From positions 434,001 to 498,000 of the forward strand of contig JAPPAK010000001.1 in assembly GCA_026705605.1 (NCBI GenBank): 64,000 bases of DNA, written 5' to 3'. Positions within the stretch are counted from its first letter, which is position 1. The number at the start of each line of letters is the position of its first letter. Both the position numbers and the translations under genes were made by a program. The notes under the pieces were generated by a model that had not been told where the DNA came from, searched no databases, and saw only the letters and a list, made by a program, of their open reading frames with translations. Source of the stretch: Chloroflexota bacterium (GTDB taxonomy: Bacteria > Chloroflexota > Dehalococcoidia > Tepidiformales > Tepidiformaceae). Positions 12,572-21,566 of this stretch are shown here, in pieces.

Positions 12572-12590
12572 GGGAATTAGTAGCACCTAA
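12572..12590 (-). promoter_or_regulatory. TTAGGT-type inverted motif before the iron-binding lipoprotein
   Basis: The plus strand reads TTAG TAGCAC CTAA (12577-12590), a short inverted repeat; the minus strand reads TTAGGTGCTACTAA. It sits 13-26 bases before the start codon. It shares TTAGGT with the efeO and fusion-gene leaders, but its spacing differs from a full DtxR box. Confidence 0.3.
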
Positions 12591-12784
12591 GTACCCTCGA
12601 TAGGTGCAGCGCAATAGTGGACTACGTTCGCACGGGGTGCAAGAGCCTGTAGGAACACCCTGCGGGGGACTGCTGGGAAGGCACCCGGGTGGTGCAGGTA
12701 GTACTGGCTCCCGTCAGGTCAGCCCACCGGCGCCGATCCCCCGTTGGCGCCGCTGGTCAAGCCCCGCGTGCCGTCTCGCCCTTC

Positions 12785-13267
12785 CTAGCGGAGCCGCGAT
12801 TGCTCGAGGGCCGTGTGGTTTTCGACGATCCTGGCGACAACCGCCGACAGCGTTGCCATCTCCTCGTCGCTGACCCCTTCAAGCAACCCTGCGTGCTCGG
12901 CCTGCATCCGCGTGTGCAGCCTCCAGGCCAGGTACCGACCGTGGCGAGTCAGTGCGAGCAGCATCGCTCTCGGGTCGCTGGTTCGACCCCGCCGGTGGAG
13001 CAGGCCCCGGTCCACGAGCGTCCGGACCATGTGCGCGAGGCCCTCGCGCTCGATAGGAACGGCGTCCGCGAGCTGCGAGAGTGTTCGCTCCTGCTTCTCG
13101 ATGAACGCCCGCAACAGGGTGAACTCGGAAACGGTGAGGCCATGCCTCGCGGTTTGACGTTCGATGCCGGTTGCGATTGCGTGGGCCAGGCCCGCGACCC
13201 AGCTCTCCAGGTCGAATTGAGATGTGCGGGTGCGAGGTCGGGGGTTCCCTTCAGCTTGCTGGTCCAT
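12785..13267 (-). CDS. MarR-family regulator, copy 1
   Basis: 160 residues with a MarR winged-helix core: LTVSEFTLLRAF, LSQLADAVPIEREGLAHMVRTLVDRGLL, then the wing (RRGRTSDPRAMLLALTRHG). It is paralogous to the next gene upstream (13406-13909): both end in a similar HxxxEQSR segment. A 7-bp inverted repeat lies 24 bases before its start. The 220 bases downstream of it, before the iron-binding lipoprotein, hold no gene but contain a CGGCGCC/GGCGCCG hairpin near 12728-12752. Ligand and targets are unknown; iron or redox genes next door are possible targets. Confidence 0.88.
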   Translation of the reverse strand: MDQQAEGNPRPRTRTSQFDLESWVAGLAHAIATGIERQTARHGLTVSEFTLLRAFIEKQERTLSQLADAVPIEREGLAHMVRTLVDRGLLHRRGRTSDPRAMLLALTRHGRYLAWRLHTRMQAEHAGLLEGVSDEEMATLSAVVARIVENHTALEQSRLR

Positions 13268-13290
13268 GTCACCATATCCCCTGCTACAAC

Positions 13291-13310
13291 ACTGACATGT
13301 GCGTGTCAGT
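13291..13310. promoter_or_regulatory. inverted repeat ACTGACA-N6-TGTCAGT, candidate MarR operator
   Basis: Perfect 7-bp arms (13291-13297 and 13304-13310) around TGTGCG, 24 bases before MarR copy 1. MarR dimers bind palindromes of this size close to their own promoters, so autoregulation is likely. Confidence 0.5.
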
Positions 13311-13405
13311 ATTCCCCACGGCCAACCGTGTGGACAAGCAAGCGGAACAGGTAGCGACAGGACGTCCGGGCGTCCCGGGCCTTGAGCGGGCAGAGGCGTG
13401 AGCGC

Positions 13406-13909
13406 CTAGCGACCCCGGCTCTGCTCCATGGTGGCGTGGTTGGCCAGGATCTTCGAGGTCACGGCCCGCAGCGTTTCCAGCTCCTCTGGACTGACGCCGT
13501 CCAGCAGCCGGTTCTCGTGCTCGGTCACCCGCTGCCGAAGCTCTTCGGAGAGATCCTTCCCCTGCTGGGTCAGCCGAAGCAGTACGACGCGCCGGTCGTC
13601 CGTGCGGCGCCGGCGGCGCAGCAGCCCCCGGTCGACCAGCTTCGAGACCAGCCGGCTGATGCGCGGGGCATCAGCTGGAAGGACGTCGGCCAGTTGGGTC
13701 ACTGTCCACTCGCTCTTCTCGGCGAAGGACTTCAGGATGGAGAACTCCATGCTGATGAGGCCCGCCGGCTCAATCTGCCGTTCGACCCCCTTGACCACGG
13801 CGTTTATCAGTTGAACAACGCCCTCAGCCAGTTGTGGGGGCGACGACCCCCCGCCCGAATACTCGTCGGTTCCTGTCGAATCTGCTGTATTAGTTATGTT
13901 CGAAGACAC
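13406..13909 (-). CDS. MarR-family regulator, copy 2
   Basis: 167 residues. A 25-residue Ser/Thr/Gly-rich N-terminus precedes the MarR fold: LISMEFSILKSF, VTQLADVLPADAPRISRLV, and a basic wing RRRRRTDDRRVVLLRLTQQG. It ends HATMEQSRGR, close to the HTALEQSRLR end of copy 1, showing the two arose by duplication. A perfect 12-bp palindrome lies nine bases before its start. It is transcribed away from the cobalamin gene cbiB, and the 220-base gap between them also carries a second inverted repeat. Confidence 0.88.
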   Translation of the reverse strand: MSSNITNTADSTGTDEYSGGGSSPPQLAEGVVQLINAVVKGVERQIEPAGLISMEFSILKSFAEKSEWTVTQLADVLPADAPRISRLVSKLVDRGLLRRRRRTDDRRVVLLRLTQQGKDLSEELRQRVTEHENRLLDGVSPEELETLRAVTSKILANHATMEQSRGR

Positions 13910-13918
13910 CGGTCACTC

Positions 13919-13930
13919 CACCAATTGGTG
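13919..13930. promoter_or_regulatory. 12-bp palindrome CACCAATTGGTG, candidate MarR operator
   Basis: A perfect palindrome ending nine bases before the start of MarR copy 2. Its position over the ribosome-binding or promoter zone suits autorepression. Its sequence differs from the repeat before copy 1, so the paralogues may have separate operators. Confidence 0.45.
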
Positions 13931-14040
13931 CATAGCGCAGTATGTCTCACTCGATAGTCTCCCGCATACACGAGGTCGGCCAAAGGTGTGAGCATGCTGA
14001 CATTCTGTACCGGAAAGCCCGCGAGGCAAAGAGGCTCTGA

Positions 14041-14060
14041 CCAAATATGACACGATTTGG
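14041..14060. promoter_or_regulatory. inverted repeat CCAAAT-N8-ATTTGG
   Basis: Six-base arms at 14041-14046 and 14055-14060 in the MarR-cbiB intergenic gap, 70 bases before cbiB. It shares CCAAT/ATTGG-like bases with the palindrome at 13919-13930 and could be a second regulator site. No cobalamin riboswitch was found in this leader. Confidence 0.3.
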
Positions 14061-14129
14061 CCCGTGGCTCGGCATCTCGCCTCGACAACCTCCTGCCCGC
14101 GAACGGTAATCGAGGCATGATCAGGTCTC

Positions 14130-15086
14130 GTGTTCGAGGAGTGGTGGGGCCATTTCGCACTCGACGTTGCGGTGATCGTGCTGGCGGCAACGCTCGATCG
14201 CGTCCTGCCGGAGCCGCCTGCTGCCATCCATCCCGTCGTCTGGATCGGACGCGCTACCGACCTGCTCGTCCGCCGCAGACCCGGCGCTCCCCTCGCCGCC
14301 TTCAGTTACGGGGCGTCGGTCGTCGTGCTCATGGTCGGCGTTTCCGGCTTCCTCGCGTGGCTCGTCATGGAAGCGCTCATGGCCCTTGGGCCCGTCGCCT
14401 ACGTCCTCGGTGGGGCGGTGCTTCTCCGCACGACGTTCACGGTGCGCGGTCTCTCCGCCGCCGCCGACAACACCCGCCGCGCCCTTGAGGAGGACCGACT
14501 CGATGACGCCCGCGAGAGCCTAAGGGCCCTTGTCAGCCGCGATGCCGCCACCCTGACGCCACCGCTGGTGGCCGCGGCCGCCGTCGAGTCGGTCGCCGAG
14601 AACACGACCGACAGCTACATCAGCCCCTGGCTCGCCTTCGCGATCCTGGGAGTGCCGGGCGCGGTAGCCTACAGAGCCGTGAACACCCTCGACAGCATGC
14701 TCGGGTTTCGCGGCCCCAACGAGTACCTGGGCAAGGCCGCCGCCCGTCTCGACGACCTCGTGAACCTCATCCCCGCTCGCCTCAGCGCTCTCCTGCTGCT
14801 CGCAAGCGGCGCCGTGATGCGTCTCCCCGTTGCTCGTGCGTGGCGAGGGATGCTGCGCGACCAGCGAATCACAGAGAGCCCCAACGCAGGCTGGACCATG
14901 GGCGCCGTCGCCTGGCTGCTCGGCATTGAACTTGAGAAACCGGGTCACTACCGCCTCGGACAGGGTCTGCGTGACCCGCAGGCGAGCGACATTGCCGCCG
15001 TTACGCGTCTGTCCGGATACACGGCTGCCTTCGGCGCGCTCCTGGCGATTGGCGTGTTGGCCGCACGCCACGCCATCGTGGGCTAG
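14130..15086 (+). CDS. cbiB: adenosylcobinamide-phosphate synthase
   Basis: Membrane enzyme that joins adenosylcobyric acid to (R)-1-amino-2-propanol phosphate. 318 residues with several membrane segments. Recognisable CbiB/CobD motifs include HPVVWIGR near the N-terminus, AVESVAENTTDSYISPW, NTLDSMLG and ESPNAGWTMGA. The GTG at 14130 is the first in-frame start; an ATG at 14117 is in another frame. It leads a plus-strand cbiB-cobD-cobQ unit, ten bases before cobD. The three enzymes make and attach the aminopropanol arm and amidate the corrin ring. Confidence 0.94.
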   Translation: MFEEWWGHFALDVAVIVLAATLDRVLPEPPAAIHPVVWIGRATDLLVRRRPGAPLAAFSYGASVVVLMVGVSGFLAWLVMEALMALGPVAYVLGGAVLLRTTFTVRGLSAAADNTRRALEEDRLDDARESLRALVSRDAATLTPPLVAAAAVESVAENTTDSYISPWLAFAILGVPGAVAYRAVNTLDSMLGFRGPNEYLGKAAARLDDLVNLIPARLSALLLLASGAVMRLPVARAWRGMLRDQRITESPNAGWTMGAVAWLLGIELEKPGHYRLGQGLRDPQASDIAAVTRLSGYTAAFGALLAIGVLAARHAIVG

Positions 15087-15096
15087 AGGACTGGCG

Positions 15097-16164
15097 ATGG
15101 CTCACGGGAAGACGGTGCACGGCGGACTCGACGAAGCCGAACTCCGCGACTACGGCCTCCTGCCTCAGGACGTGCTCGACTTCAGCGCGAACATCAATCC
15201 GCTCGGCCCCTCCCCACTGGTCAGGCAGGCGGCGGCCGCCGCCGACCTCTCCTCCTACCCTGACCGCGACTGCCTTGCCCTCCGCGAGGCCCTCGCTGAT
15301 CGCCTGGGCGTCGCTATCGACCACCTGCTGGCTGGAAACGGCTCCACCGAGCTGATCCATCTGATCGCCCGCTCCCGCCTGCGCCCGGGGGACCGCTGCC
15401 TCATCTTCGCCCCCACCTTCGGCGAGTACGAAGCCGCCGCGGCCGTAGCGGGCGCGGAAGTGCATTGCCTCACGGCAACGGAAGCGCACGGGTTTCGCTG
15501 GTCCATCGAGGAGGCCGTCGCGGCCATCCGGGAACTGCAGCCCGCGCTCGTGTTCCTCTGCAACCCCAACAACCCGACCGGGCTCTACCTCGAACGCGAA
15601 TCCGTCGAGCAACTCGCTTCCTCCGTCGGCGAGCACGGTCTGCTCCTCCTCGACGACGCGTATGCGAGCCTTGCCGACAGCCTCTGGGACGCGGCGCCGC
15701 TCCTGGGCAGCGGGAACGTCGCCATCCTGCGCTCCCTGACCAAGGACCACGCCCTCGCCGGCGTTCGGCTCGGCTACCTGGCAGCGCAGCCCGAGGTCAT
15801 CGGCGGCGCCCGCGCGCTGCAGCACGCCTGGAGCGTCAACGCCGTCGCGCAGGCCGCCGGCCTCGCCGCCCTCCGCGACGACGACCACGTCGTGGCCGCG
15901 CGCAAGGTCATCCGCGAGGCGAAGGAGTACCTCTGCGCCGAGCTCGACGCCCTCGGCGTGGCGGTCTCGCCCTCGGCCACGAACTTCCTGCTCGTGAAGG
16001 TAGGCGACGGCGCTGCCGTCCGACGCGCCCTGCTTCGCCGGGGCCTGGCAGTGCGCGACTGCGCCTCCTTCGGCCTGTCCGAGCACATCCGCCTCGCGGT
16101 GCGGAAGCAAGGGGACTGTGTCCGACTCGTCGAGGCCCTTCGCGAGGTGCTGGCCGATGGGTAG
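15097..16164 (+). CDS. cobD: L-threonine-O-3-phosphate decarboxylase
   Basis: PLP enzyme that makes (R)-1-amino-2-propanol phosphate for the cobalamin nucleotide arm. The ATG at 15097 gives 355 residues. The N-terminus VHGGLDEAELRDYG and FSANINPLGPS are typical of CobD; CNPNNPTG and the PLP Lys216 in SLTKDHALAGVRLGY are aminotransferase-fold signatures. HisC is the closest alternative, but context and the HGG start favour CobD. It overlaps cobQ by eight bases. Confidence 0.92.
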   Translation: MAHGKTVHGGLDEAELRDYGLLPQDVLDFSANINPLGPSPLVRQAAAAADLSSYPDRDCLALREALADRLGVAIDHLLAGNGSTELIHLIARSRLRPGDRCLIFAPTFGEYEAAAAVAGAEVHCLTATEAHGFRWSIEEAVAAIRELQPALVFLCNPNNPTGLYLERESVEQLASSVGEHGLLLLDDAYASLADSLWDAAPLLGSGNVAILRSLTKDHALAGVRLGYLAAQPEVIGGARALQHAWSVNAVAQAAGLAALRDDDHVVAARKVIREAKEYLCAELDALGVAVSPSATNFLLVKVGDGAAVRRALLRRGLAVRDCASFGLSEHIRLAVRKQGDCVRLVEALREVLADG

Positions 16165-17686
16165 CCGTGGCCCCGCGAAGGTCATCATGGTGCAGGGCAC
16201 GTCATCCCACGCGGGCAAGTCGATCCTTGCCACCGCCCTCTGCCGCATCTTCGCTCGGGACGGCTACCAGGTTGCACCGTTCAAGGCCCAGAACATGTCC
16301 CTTAACTCCTACGTCACCCCCGACGGCGGCGAAATCGGCCGTTCGCAGGCGGTCCAGGCCGCCGCCGCGCTGGTCGAGCCGAAGGTCGAGATGAACCCCG
16401 TCCTGCTCAAGCCCGAGGCCGAGGCGCGCTCGCAGGTCGTCGTTATGGGGAGGCCCCGCGCCGTTCAGTCCGCCCGCGAGTACCACACGATGAAACCGGC
16501 GATCTGGGACGAGGTGACAGTTGCTCTCGATTCCCTCCGCGAGGAGTACGACGTGGTCGTCATCGAGGGTGCCGGCAGTCCCGCCGAGATCAACCTCAAG
16601 GACTCCGACATCGTGAACATGCGCGTCGCCCGTTACGCGCAGGCGCCGGTCCTCCTGGTCGGCGATATCGACCGGGGAGGCGTCTTCGCCCAGCTCGTCG
16701 GCACCATGGTGCTGCTCGACCCGGAGGAGCAGGCGCTTGTGAAGGGACACGTCATCAACAAGTTCCGCGGCGACCCCTCGCTGCTCGACTCCGGGCTCGA
16801 GTTCCTTGAGGAGCGCACGGGCGTGCCAGTCGCCGGCGTGATTCCCTACTACTTCGACATCCACGTCCCCGAGGAGGATTCCCTCGGCCTCGAACCCGGC
16901 CTCCGCAGCGACGCCGACACCGTCGTCGATGTGGCCGTGATGCGCCTGCCCCACATCGCCAACTTCGACGACTTCGATCCCCTCCGCCACGAGTCCGGCG
17001 TTCGCGTCCGCTACGTCGGCTCCGTCGACGCCTTCGGCACCCCCGACCTCGTCGTCATCCCCGGCAGCAAGACGACCGTCGACGACCTTGAGTGGCTCCG
17101 CGCCCGGGGACTTGCCAACCGCATCGTCTCGGCACGCGGCCAGGGCACGCCCGTCATCGGCATCTGCGCCGGCTACCAGATGCTCGGCCTCGAGCTCCGC
17201 GACCCGGACGGCGTCGAATCCCGCCGCCCAGCCAGCGAGGGTCTCGGTCTCCTCGACACCTCCACCACCTTCCTTCGCGAGAAGGTGACGCATCAGGCAG
17301 GGGGGCGCGTCTCCGAGGCGCGGGGCCTCCTGAGCGACTGCCAGGGCGCCGCGCTGACTGCCTACGAGATTCATATGGGCGTCTCCCCTCGCGAGGACAC
17401 AGCCGCCCCCTTCCGCCTCGAGACCCGTTCCGGGAGTCCAGTCGACTCCCCCGACGGCGCGCTCGACGCCGAGGGGCTCACCCTCGGCACCTACCTCCAC
17501 GGGCTCTTCCACAACCGCGGCGTGCGGCGTGGTGTGCTGGAGTACGTCGCCAGGCGCAAGGGTGCCACCCTCCCCCCGCCCACAGACGATGTCGACCCGG
17601 ACGCCGAGTACGACAAGCTCGCCGCCCACGTGCGCGAGCACCTCGATATGGACCTCGTCTACCGCGCGATGGGGATCGAGCGCTGA
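16157..17686 (+). CDS. cobQ: cobyric acid synthase
   Basis: Glutamine-dependent amidase that adds four amide groups to adenosylcobyrinic acid a,c-diamide. The ATG at 16157 gives 509 residues. The N-terminal synthetase domain starts with the P-loop-like VQGTSSHAGKS and has NMSLNSYVT and VIEGAGSPAEINL. The C-terminal class I glutaminase domain has the nucleophile Cys in GICAGYQMLG and the His in LGTYLHGLFHN. Its stop lies three bases from the end of convergent cobU. Confidence 0.96.
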   Translation: MGSRGPAKVIMVQGTSSHAGKSILATALCRIFARDGYQVAPFKAQNMSLNSYVTPDGGEIGRSQAVQAAAALVEPKVEMNPVLLKPEAEARSQVVVMGRPRAVQSAREYHTMKPAIWDEVTVALDSLREEYDVVVIEGAGSPAEINLKDSDIVNMRVARYAQAPVLLVGDIDRGGVFAQLVGTMVLLDPEEQALVKGHVINKFRGDPSLLDSGLEFLEERTGVPVAGVIPYYFDIHVPEEDSLGLEPGLRSDADTVVDVAVMRLPHIANFDDFDPLRHESGVRVRYVGSVDAFGTPDLVVIPGSKTTVDDLEWLRARGLANRIVSARGQGTPVIGICAGYQMLGLELRDPDGVESRRPASEGLGLLDTSTTFLREKVTHQAGGRVSEARGLLSDCQGAALTAYEIHMGVSPREDTAAPFRLETRSGSPVDSPDGALDAEGLTLGTYLHGLFHNRGVRRGVLEYVARRKGATLPPPTDDVDPDAEYDKLAAHVREHLDMDLVYRAMGIER

Positions 17687-17689
17687 ACG

Positions 17690-18241
17690 CTAGTCGGCGC
17701 TGTCGCTGAGCTTCTTCAGGTTCAGCGGCAGACCAGCCGCCAGGAAGAACACGTCGTCGGCCGCCGCCGCCACCAGCTGGTTCGCCCGCCCCAGCTCGTC
17801 CGCGTAGAGGCGGCCCAGCCTCGTGGGCGCCACCACCCCCAGCCCCACCTCGTTGCTGACCACGATCCACGAGGCCGTTCCCCGCTCGTACGCCTCCAGC
17901 AACCCGCGGACCTCGGCCGGAACGTCAGCGTTCCCCGCCTCAACCTCGCCGCCACGCAGCAGAAGGTTGCTGACCCACAGCGTGAGGCAGTCCAGCAGGA
18001 CCGTGTCGTAGCCGTCTGCCACAGGCTCCAGGGCGCCGACCAGGTCGAGCGGCTCCTCGATCGTGTCCCACTCCGCCGGGCGGCTCTCGCGATGCGCCTC
18101 GATCCGCGCCTCCATGTCTGGGTCGCCCGCTTCCGCCGTCGCCACGAACAGCACGCGCGCGCCGCTCGACGCGAGCTCCTGCGCGTACGTGCTCTTCCCC
18201 GCTCGCGCACCCCCCAAAACCAGGGTCAGTCGCTTGCTCAC
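17690..18241 (-). CDS. cobU: adenosylcobinamide kinase/adenosylcobinamide-phosphate guanylyltransferase
   Basis: Activates adenosylcobinamide(-phosphate) with GTP ahead of nucleotide-loop joining. The GTG at 18241 with AGGAGG six bases upstream gives 183 residues. It starts with a P-loop (LVLGGARAGKST); the His-bearing RIEAHRESRP segment matches the site that is guanylylated. DCLTLWVSNLL and VSNEVGLGVVAP are CobU signatures. It is the last gene of the leftward operon. Confidence 0.95.
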   Translation of the reverse strand: MSKRLTLVLGGARAGKSTYAQELASSGARVLFVATAEAGDPDMEARIEAHRESRPAEWDTIEEPLDLVGALEPVADGYDTVLLDCLTLWVSNLLLRGGEVEAGNADVPAEVRGLLEAYERGTASWIVVSNEVGLGVVAPTRLGRLYADELGRANQLVAAAADDVFFLAAGLPLNLKKLSDSAD

Positions 18242-18263
18242 GCGTCCTCCTTGCCGCCAGTGT

Positions 18264-19025
18264 CTACCAGAGCGGCGCCCCGAAGATCTCGGGGATCGCC
18301 GAGAAGAGGGCAATACCCAGGACGAGCACGGCCACCTCGCCCACCTCGTTGACCGCTCCGTACGCGTCGCCCGTCATGCCGCCCAGCATCCCCGCCATCC
18401 AGCCCCCCAGCCCCAGCGCCGCCACAACGGCGACACCGAGCAGGATCGCGCCCCCGCCCCCGAGGAACAGCACCGCCGCCGCGCCCGCCGTGGCGGCTCC
18501 CAGCGTGACCTGCCACCAGCCGCGCCCCTCCTGGAACGCCGTCCCCAGCCCTTGCTCCCGCACGTACGGGAACGCCGCCATCGTTGCGACCATCCCGAAC
18601 CGCGAGAGACATGGGAACACCAGCAGCAACCCCGTTCGAGCGTCGTCAGGGATACCTGCGAGGGCGCTCCACTTCAGCAGTAGCAGCGCCGCCCCGCCGA
18701 CCACCGCGAACGCGCCCACGTGGCTGTCGCGCAGGATGCGCAGCCGGTCCTCGCGCGTGAAGCCACCGAACAGCCCGTCGCAGCAGTCGAGGAAGCCCTC
18801 GGTGTGAATCGCGCGTGTCAGCACGAGCAACACCGCGACGAGGATCGCCCCCACCACGAGCTCGGGCAGCGCCTCTCGCGCAGCGATGTCCACCCCCAGC
18901 AGGGCACCGCCCAGGCCCAGCCCCACCAGCGGGAACCATGCGCGCGCAGGGCCCATTCGCGCCTCCCCCGCAGGCGCCACCGGGAGGACCGTGAGGAAGC
19001 CGATCGCCAGCCGCAGATCCGTCAC
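18264..19025 (-). CDS. cobS: adenosylcobinamide-GDP ribazoletransferase (cobalamin synthase)
   Basis: Membrane enzyme that joins adenosylcobinamide-GDP to alpha-ribazole. The GTG at 19025 gives 253 residues beginning MTDLRLAIGFLTVLPV. The conserved acidic motif HTEGFLDCCDGLFGGF and RLRILRDSHVGAFAV match CobS, where the usual DGLDD is changed to EGFLD. Several membrane segments follow. It starts 13 bases after cobT on the same strand. Confidence 0.94.
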   Translation of the reverse strand: MTDLRLAIGFLTVLPVAPAGEARMGPARAWFPLVGLGLGGALLGVDIAAREALPELVVGAILVAVLLVLTRAIHTEGFLDCCDGLFGGFTREDRLRILRDSHVGAFAVVGGAALLLLKWSALAGIPDDARTGLLLVFPCLSRFGMVATMAAFPYVREQGLGTAFQEGRGWWQVTLGAATAGAAAVLFLGGGGAILLGVAVVAALGLGGWMAGMLGGMTGDAYGAVNEVGEVAVLVLGIALFSAIPEIFGAPLW

Positions 19026-19038
19026 GCCGCCCGCTCCC

Positions 19039-20100
19039 TCAATCCGCGGATTCGGCGCCGGAGACTCCCGCCTCATCGAACGTCGCCATCTCCGAGAGAC
19101 ACGCCGCTGCCGCCTCCACCAGCCCCATCGCAAGCACGGCCCCCGTCCCTTCCCCCAGCCGCATCCCCAGGTCGAGCAGTGGCCGCAGGCCCATGTGCGA
19201 GAGTGCGAGCCGGTGTCCCGCTTCCGCCGACAGGTGCGAGGCAACGAGGTAGTCGACGACGGTCGGGCAGAGCCTGTGCGCGATGAGCGCAGCTGCTCCC
19301 GAAATGAACCCGTCGAGCACGACCACCCGGCGCTCTATCGCCCCTCCCAGCACCACGCCTGCCAGCACCCCGATCTCGAAGCCTCCTACCTTCGCGAGGA
19401 TGTCCAGCCCGTCCCCCGCGTCGGGATCGTTCACCGCCAGCGCGCGCTCGACGACTGCCGCCTTGGCCGCAAGCTCCTCGTCGTTCCGCCCCGTCCCCCG
19501 GCCCGTTGTCTCGTGCGGCGAACGGCCGGTCACCGCCGCCGTGATGGCGCTCGATGCCGTTGTGTTCCCGATACCCATGTCCCCCGTCCCGATGGCGTCC
19601 GCCCCTGTGGCCGCCACTTCCCGCGCCAGCCCAACCCCCGCGAGCACGCACGCCTCCGCCTGCTCTCGCGACATCGCGGGCCCGAGCGTCATGTCGGCGG
19701 TGCCGCGGCCCACCCCCACGACGCGAAGGTCGGGATGCTCCGGCAGGGCGGTCGCAACGCCCGCGTCGACGACGAGCAGCTTCACACCGGCCCGTCGCGC
19801 CATCACGCTGATGGCCGCCCCGCCCGAGAGGAAGTTCAGCACCATCTGCGCCGTGACCTCTTGCGGATACCCGGTGACACCCTGCGCCACCACCCCATGG
19901 TCCCCCGCTGCCACCACGACCGCCTTCCCCCGTATGGCCGGACACTCATCGCGCTGGATGGCCGCCACCTGCAGCGACAGTTCCTCGAGCCGCCCGAGAC
20001 TCCCCGGCGGCTTGGTCAGCCGCTCGTGGCGGAGCCGGGCCGCCTCGCCGGCCACCGGATCCGCCGGCGCGATCGCCGCGACGACGTCTTCGACCGACAC
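19039..20100 (-). CDS. cobT: nicotinate-nucleotide-dimethylbenzimidazole phosphoribosyltransferase
   Basis: Makes alpha-ribazole phosphate from the lower-ligand base and nicotinate mononucleotide. The GTG at 20100, two bases after the cobO stop, gives 353 residues, the usual length. Motifs: KPPGSLGRLEEL, VAAGDHGVVAQGV, GTGDMGIGNTT and the catalytic Glu region GGFEIGVLAG. No gene for dimethylbenzimidazole synthesis is in the window, so the base may be imported or made elsewhere. Confidence 0.96.
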   Translation of the reverse strand: MSVEDVVAAIAPADPVAGEAARLRHERLTKPPGSLGRLEELSLQVAAIQRDECPAIRGKAVVVAAGDHGVVAQGVTGYPQEVTAQMVLNFLSGGAAISVMARRAGVKLLVVDAGVATALPEHPDLRVVGVGRGTADMTLGPAMSREQAEACVLAGVGLAREVAATGADAIGTGDMGIGNTTASSAITAAVTGRSPHETTGRGTGRNDEELAAKAAVVERALAVNDPDAGDGLDILAKVGGFEIGVLAGVVLGGAIERRVVVLDGFISGAAALIAHRLCPTVVDYLVASHLSAEAGHRLALSHMGLRPLLDLGMRLGEGTGAVLAMGLVEAAAACLSEMATFDEAGVSGAESAD

Positions 20101-20102
20101 CG

Positions 20103-20699
20103 CTAGTACTCGAGCCCCGGTTGCGCCCGGATGCCCTGCTCTTTGTACGGGTGCTTGATCAGCTTCATCTCCGTCACCAGGTCGGCGAACTCGACGAGTG
20201 CCTCGGGGGCGTACCGCCCGGTGATGATGACGTGCATCCCCTCCGGCCTCCGCCTGAGCGTGTCGAGCACGTCCTCCACCGGCACCCAGCCGTAGTGCAT
20301 CGCATAGGTGAACTCGTCGAGCATGATGATGTCTTCGCCGCCCTCCAGGATCGCCTCCTTGCACCGCTCCCACTGGGCCACGGCGAGCGCCGTCGTCTGG
20401 TCCATGTCCTTCGAGAGCCAGGTGAAGCCGTCGCCCATCGCCTCGATGCGGATGTCGAGCTTCTTCGCCGCCCGGTGCTCTCCGAAGCGGGCCGTCGAGT
20501 GCTTGATGAACTGGAACATCCGCACGCGGAAGTCCCGCCCCCAGGCCCGGAACAGGACCCCCAGCGCGGCCGTCGTCTTCCCCTTCCCCTCGCCCGTATT
20601 GACGATCACGAGCCCCTGGCGAACGCGTGGCCGCGCCCGCGCCTCGGCCGCACCTGGGTCCGGCGCAGCCTCGTCGACCGGGTCAGCTTCGGGAGGCAC
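20103..20699 (-). CDS. cobO: corrinoid adenosyltransferase, copy 1
   Basis: Transfers the adenosyl group of ATP to Co(I) of the corrinoid. 198 residues with the CobO/BtuR P-loop [12 protein letters not shown], then [15 protein letters not shown] and [15 protein letters not shown]. It overlaps the end of btuD by 17 bases. A second, closely similar copy lies at 22853-23425 in the same operon. The N-terminal 25 residues are Pro/Glu/Ala-rich and not conserved between copies. Confidence 0.95.
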   Translation of the reverse strand: MPPEADPVDEAAPDPGAAEARARPRVRQGLVIVNTGEGKGKTTAALGVLFRAWGRDFRVRMFQFIKHSTARFGEHRAAKKLDIRIEAMGDGFTWLSKDMDQTTALAVAQWERCKEAILEGGEDIIMLDEFTYAMHYGWVPVEDVLDTLRRRPEGMHVIITGRYAPEALVEFADLVTEMKLIKHPYKEQGIRAQPGLEY

Positions 20700-21558
20700 T
20701 GGGCAGGGCGATGCCGGCGGTGGCGCTTCCGTTCGATCCGAAGGAGGCGCCGCCCGCCTGCGCCGGACCGATCAGGCTGATCGCGAGTGCGTCCGTCGCC
20801 GGGTCGCGGTACACCGCCGCCCGCACGCCGAAGGCGGACTCAATGGTTTCGGGCGTCAGCACGTCCTCCGGCGGTCCATCCGTGACCACCGCGCCGTTGC
20901 TGATCAGGACCAGCCGGTCGCAGTAGCGCGCCGCCAGATTCAGGTCGTGGATGGCCGCGATGGCCGTCAGCCCGTCGTCGACGAGCCGCCGCACCAGCCT
21001 GAGGATGGTGAGCTGGTGCAGGATGTCGAGGTTCGAGGTCGGCTCGTCCAGCAACAGGATGCGGGGCTGCTGCGCCAGCGCCCGCGCGAGGAGCACCCGC
21101 TGGCGCTCACCCCCCGAGAGCGTCTCCAGCGTCCTCGTGGCGAACTCCTCCGTCTCCGTCAGCCGCATCGCCTTCTCCGCAATGCGGTCGTCGGCCTGCC
21201 CCTCGACCTCGAACCGCCCCAGATGCGGGTAGCGTCCCATCAGGACCAGCTCGAAGGCCGTGAACCCCTGCGTGTAGGGCGCGATCTGCGGGACCAGCGC
21301 GAGCATGGCGGCGACATCCCTCGCCGCCATCGAGGAAAGGTCCGAGCCCTCCAGCCAGACCGCGCCCTCCTGGTGCCGGAGCACCCCCGACACGGTTCGC
21401 AGCAGTGTCGACTTCCCCGCCCCGTTCGGGCCGATCAGGCCGACGAACTGCCCCCGCTCGGCGCGCATGTCGACCCGGTCCAGCAGCGTCTTCGCCTCGA
21501 CGCTGAACGAGACGGCTCGTGCGTCGACCGATGCGGGGGGGTTGCCGTTGGAAGTCAT
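20683..21558 (-). CDS. btuD: corrinoid (or siderophore) ABC transporter ATPase
   Basis: 291 residues. Walker [10 protein letters not shown], signature [15 protein letters not shown] and Walker [13 protein letters not shown] are all intact. It belongs to the iron-chelate/B12 importer class by sequence and to B12 by context: same operon as a BtuF-like and BtuC-like protein behind a cobalamin riboswitch. The last 40 residues are a Gly/Ser/Ala-rich tail beyond the usual fold. Confidence 0.9.
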   Translation of the reverse strand: MTSNGNPPASVDARAVSFSVEAKTLLDRVDMRAERGQFVGLIGPNGAGKSTLLRTVSGVLRHQEGAVWLEGSDLSSMAARDVAAMLALVPQIAPYTQGFTAFELVLMGRYPHLGRFEVEGQADDRIAEKAMRLTETEEFATRTLETLSGGERQRVLLARALAQQPRILLLDEPTSNLDILHQLTILRLVRRLVDDGLTAIAAIHDLNLAARYCDRLVLISNGAVVTDGPPEDVLTPETIESAFGVRAAVYRDPATDALAISLIGPAQAGGASFGSNGSATAGIALPSASRS

Positions 21559-21566
21559 GGCGTCAC

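Noticed and set aside
12728..12752. CGGCGCC/GGCGCCG hairpin after MarR copy 1 as an intrinsic terminator
   Set aside because: Only seven pairs with an 11-base loop and no following U-run; may be chance in GC-rich DNA.
16202..17641. Minus-strand 479-codon ORF opposite cobQ
   Set aside because: Antisense to a full-length cobyric acid synthase; composition is typical of GC-driven shadows.
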